Source of the DNA: Alphaproteobacteria bacterium
GTDB lineage: Bacteria; Pseudomonadota; Alphaproteobacteria; Puniceispirillales; Puniceispirillaceae
Length of the DNA: 13,945 nucleotides
Reading direction: 5' to 3'
Assembly (NCBI GenBank): GCA_016780695.1
Contig: JADHLK010000023.1
Location: 1 to 13,945, forward strand
In this document: in pieces, positions 12,468 to 13,945 of the stretch
Layout of the letters: each line of letters opens with the position of its first letter
Position numbering within the stretch: the stretch's first letter is position 1
Notes under the pieces: model-generated
What the model was told of the DNA's origin: nothing
Databases searched by the model: none
Seen by the model: the letters and a program-made list of their open reading frames with translations, nothing else
Position numbers and translations under genes: made by a program

Positions 12468-13945
12468 TCAGCTCTTGCGGAACATCGCCAGCATCCGGCG
12501 CGTCACCATAAAGCCGCCGACAATATTAATCGTGGCGATCAGCACCGAAAAGGCAGCCAATATCTGCACCATCGGCACATCAGAGCCAATTTGCAGCAAG
12601 GCCCCCAGAATAATAATGCCTGAAATCGCGTTGGTTATCGCCATCAGCGGCGTATGCAGCGCATGGCTGACATTCCAGATAACCTGAAAGCCGACAAAAC
12701 AGGACAGCGCAAAAACGATAAAATGCTGCATGAAGCTGGCCGGGGCATATTGCCCTATTAACAGCATGAACAGCCCCCCCAGAACCAAGAGGCCCAGCTG
12801 GCGTTGACCTGCTTTTTTCTCAGCCGCACGGGCCAGCACCGCCTTTTCCTCATCAGACAGGTCCGGGACCTTTGGGGCCGGGGCTTTGCCTATCGCCTGC
12901 ACCTTGGGCGGCGGCGGCGGAAAGGTTATGTCTCCGGCCCGCACAACCGTTGCGCCGCGAATCACATCATCTTCCATATTGATCGTGATCTGGCCGTCTT
13001 TTTCCGGTGTCAGATCATCCATCATATGGCGCAGATTGGTGGCGTAGAGGCTGGAAGACTGGGCGGCCATGCGGCTGGGGAAGTCCGTATAGCCGACAAT
13101 TTTCACGCCCGCTTCTGTTTCCACAATCTCACCCGGTTTGGTCAGATCGCAATTGCCGCCCTGTTCAGCAGCCAAATCCACCACCACCGAGCCGGGCTTC
13201 ATCCGCTCCACCATCTCAGCAGGCCAGAGCTTGGGAGCCGGGCGACCCGGAATCAGCGCGGTGGTAATGACAATATCCACCTCACCAGCCTGCTCGCGGA
13301 ATAGCGCCATTTCCTTTTCAATGAATTCCGGGCTGGCTGGCTTGGCATAGCCGCCCTCACCAGACCCGTCTTCCTCAAATTCCAGCATCAGGAATTCCGC
13401 GCCCATGGATTCGATCTGTTCCGCCACTTCCGGGCGCACATCAAAGGCGCGCACAATCGCGCCCAGCGACTGGGCCGTGCCAATCGCGGCCAAACCGGCC
13501 ACCCCGGCCCCGATCACCAGAACCTTGGCAGGCGGCACCTTGCCAGCTGCGGTAATCTGGCCAGTGAAAAACCGGCCAAACTGGTTGCCCGCCTCTATTA
13601 CCGCGCGATAACCGGCAATATTGGCCATTGAAGAGAGCGCATCCATTTTCTGCGCGCGGCTGATTCGCGGCACCATATCAATGGCAATCGCATTGGCCCG
13701 GCTCTGTTTGACACGCTCCAGCATCGCCTCATTCTGGGCAGGCCAGAAAAAGCTGATCAGCGTCTTGCCCTCGGCCAGATGATCCATTTCAGCGTCATCG
13801 GGCGGGCGCACCTTCAAGATTATATCACTATCAGCCCAGAGCTTTTTCGCCGAAGCCACAAGGGTTACGCCCGCTTCTGCATAGGCGGCATCTGAGAAAC
13901 CGGCTGCTTTACCCGCGCCCGTCTCAACCATGCACTCATAGCCCA
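12468..13945 (-). CDS. pntA: NAD(P) transhydrogenase subunit alpha (N-terminus outside window)
   Basis: Alpha subunit of the transhydrogenase, carrying the NAD(H)-binding domain I and part of the membrane domain. The frame is open to the right edge (GYEC precedes the first visible Met at 13931, which is internal), so roughly the first 30-40 residues are missing. Visible are the alanine-dehydrogenase-like region (SFFWPAQNE, IDMVPRISRAQ), the Rossmann motif VLVIGAGVAGLAA (137-149 from 13931), ALIPGRPAP, and four membrane helices in the last about 110 residues. Alpha is therefore of the fused E. coli type rather than split into pntAA and pntAB. A Pro-rich linker (FPPPPPK) joins the soluble and membrane parts. 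Its stop is 26 nt from the pntB start. Confidence 0.95.
   Translation of the reverse strand, partial: GYECMVETGAGKAAGFSDAAYAEAGVTLVASAKKLWADSDIILKVRPPDDAEMDHLAEGKTLISFFWPAQNEAMLERVKQSRANAIAIDMVPRISRAQKMDALSSMANIAGYRAVIEAGNQFGRFFTGQITAAGKVPPAKVLVIGAGVAGLAAIGTAQSLGAIVRAFDVRPEVAEQIESMGAEFLMLEFEEDGSGEGGYAKPASPEFIEKEMALFREQAGEVDIVITTALIPGRPAPKLWPAEMVERMKPGSVVVDLAAEQGGNCDLTKPGEIVETEAGVKIVGYTDFPSRMAAQSSSLYATNLRHMMDDLTPEKDGQITINMEDDVIRGATVVRAGDITFPPPPPKVQAIGKAPAPKVPDLSDEEKAVLARAAEKKAGQRQLGLLVLGGLFMLLIGQYAPASFMQHFIVFALSCFVGFQVIWNVSHALHTPLMAITNAISGIIILGALLQIGSDVPMVQILAAFSVLIATINIVGGFMVTRRMLAMFRKS

Noticed and set aside
1..13945. CRISPR arrays, insertion sequences, transposase, integrase or rRNA genes
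   Set aside because: None was seen on either strand; no regularly spaced repeats, terminal inverted repeats or recombinase motifs are present in the window.

Overview
The window looks like a bacterial chromosome, most likely from an alphaproteobacterium. The basis is general resemblance of the right-hand genes: a fused PntA next to PntB, an M3B oligopeptidase, and an ABC1 kinase of the KVAQ type that I associate with Alphaproteobacteria. No taxonomic marker is present, so this is inference. The window falls into two parts with different coding style, joined at about 5.28 kb by the 3' portion of a tRNA gene.

Left part (1-5034, all + strand): a catabolic-looking gene cluster. It holds the 3' end of a long-chain/isovaleryl-type acyl-CoA dehydrogenase, an acyl-CoA synthetase starting 5 nt later, a NicX-like Fe(II) ring-cleaving dioxygenase (M29-aminopeptidase fold, H269/H320/D322), an alpha/beta hydrolase overlapping it by 4 nt, a short 40-codon reading frame again overlapping by 4 nt, and a TetR-family regulator with its own candidate promoter/operator. 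The NicX-like enzyme followed by a hydrolase recalls the NicX-NicD step pair of nicotinate breakdown (2,5-dihydroxypyridine to N-formylmaleamate to maleamate plus formate). Its linkage to a CoA ligase and an acyl-CoA dehydrogenase is unusual and suggests a CoA-linked route for a heterocyclic or related acid. The substrate cannot be read from the sequence.

Junction (5035-5282): an AT-rich gene-free stretch ending in a 45-nt piece that reads exactly as the anticodon loop, variable loop, T arm and 3' acceptor strand plus CCA of a tRNA-Arg(CCT). The 5' half is absent. This is what the distal attachment site of a tRNA-integrated genomic island looks like. An exact IHF consensus and short direct repeats lie just beside it. 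The polarity puts the island on the left side, so the catabolic cluster is probably the island's right end, and the intact tRNA-Arg should lie beyond position 1.

Right part (5283-13945): ordinary chromosomal genes. They are an AMP-binding acyl-CoA-synthetase-like protein (- strand) with non-consensus residues at two catalytic motifs; oligoendopeptidase F and an ABC1/UbiB-type kinase (+ strand, 1-nt overlap); a small four-helix membrane protein resembling DUF1761 (- strand); and pntB and pntA (- strand; pntA is cut by the window end) encoding the proton-translocating NAD(P) transhydrogenase, followed by a strong intrinsic terminator. A 17-bp tandem repeat lies between pntB and the small membrane protein gene.
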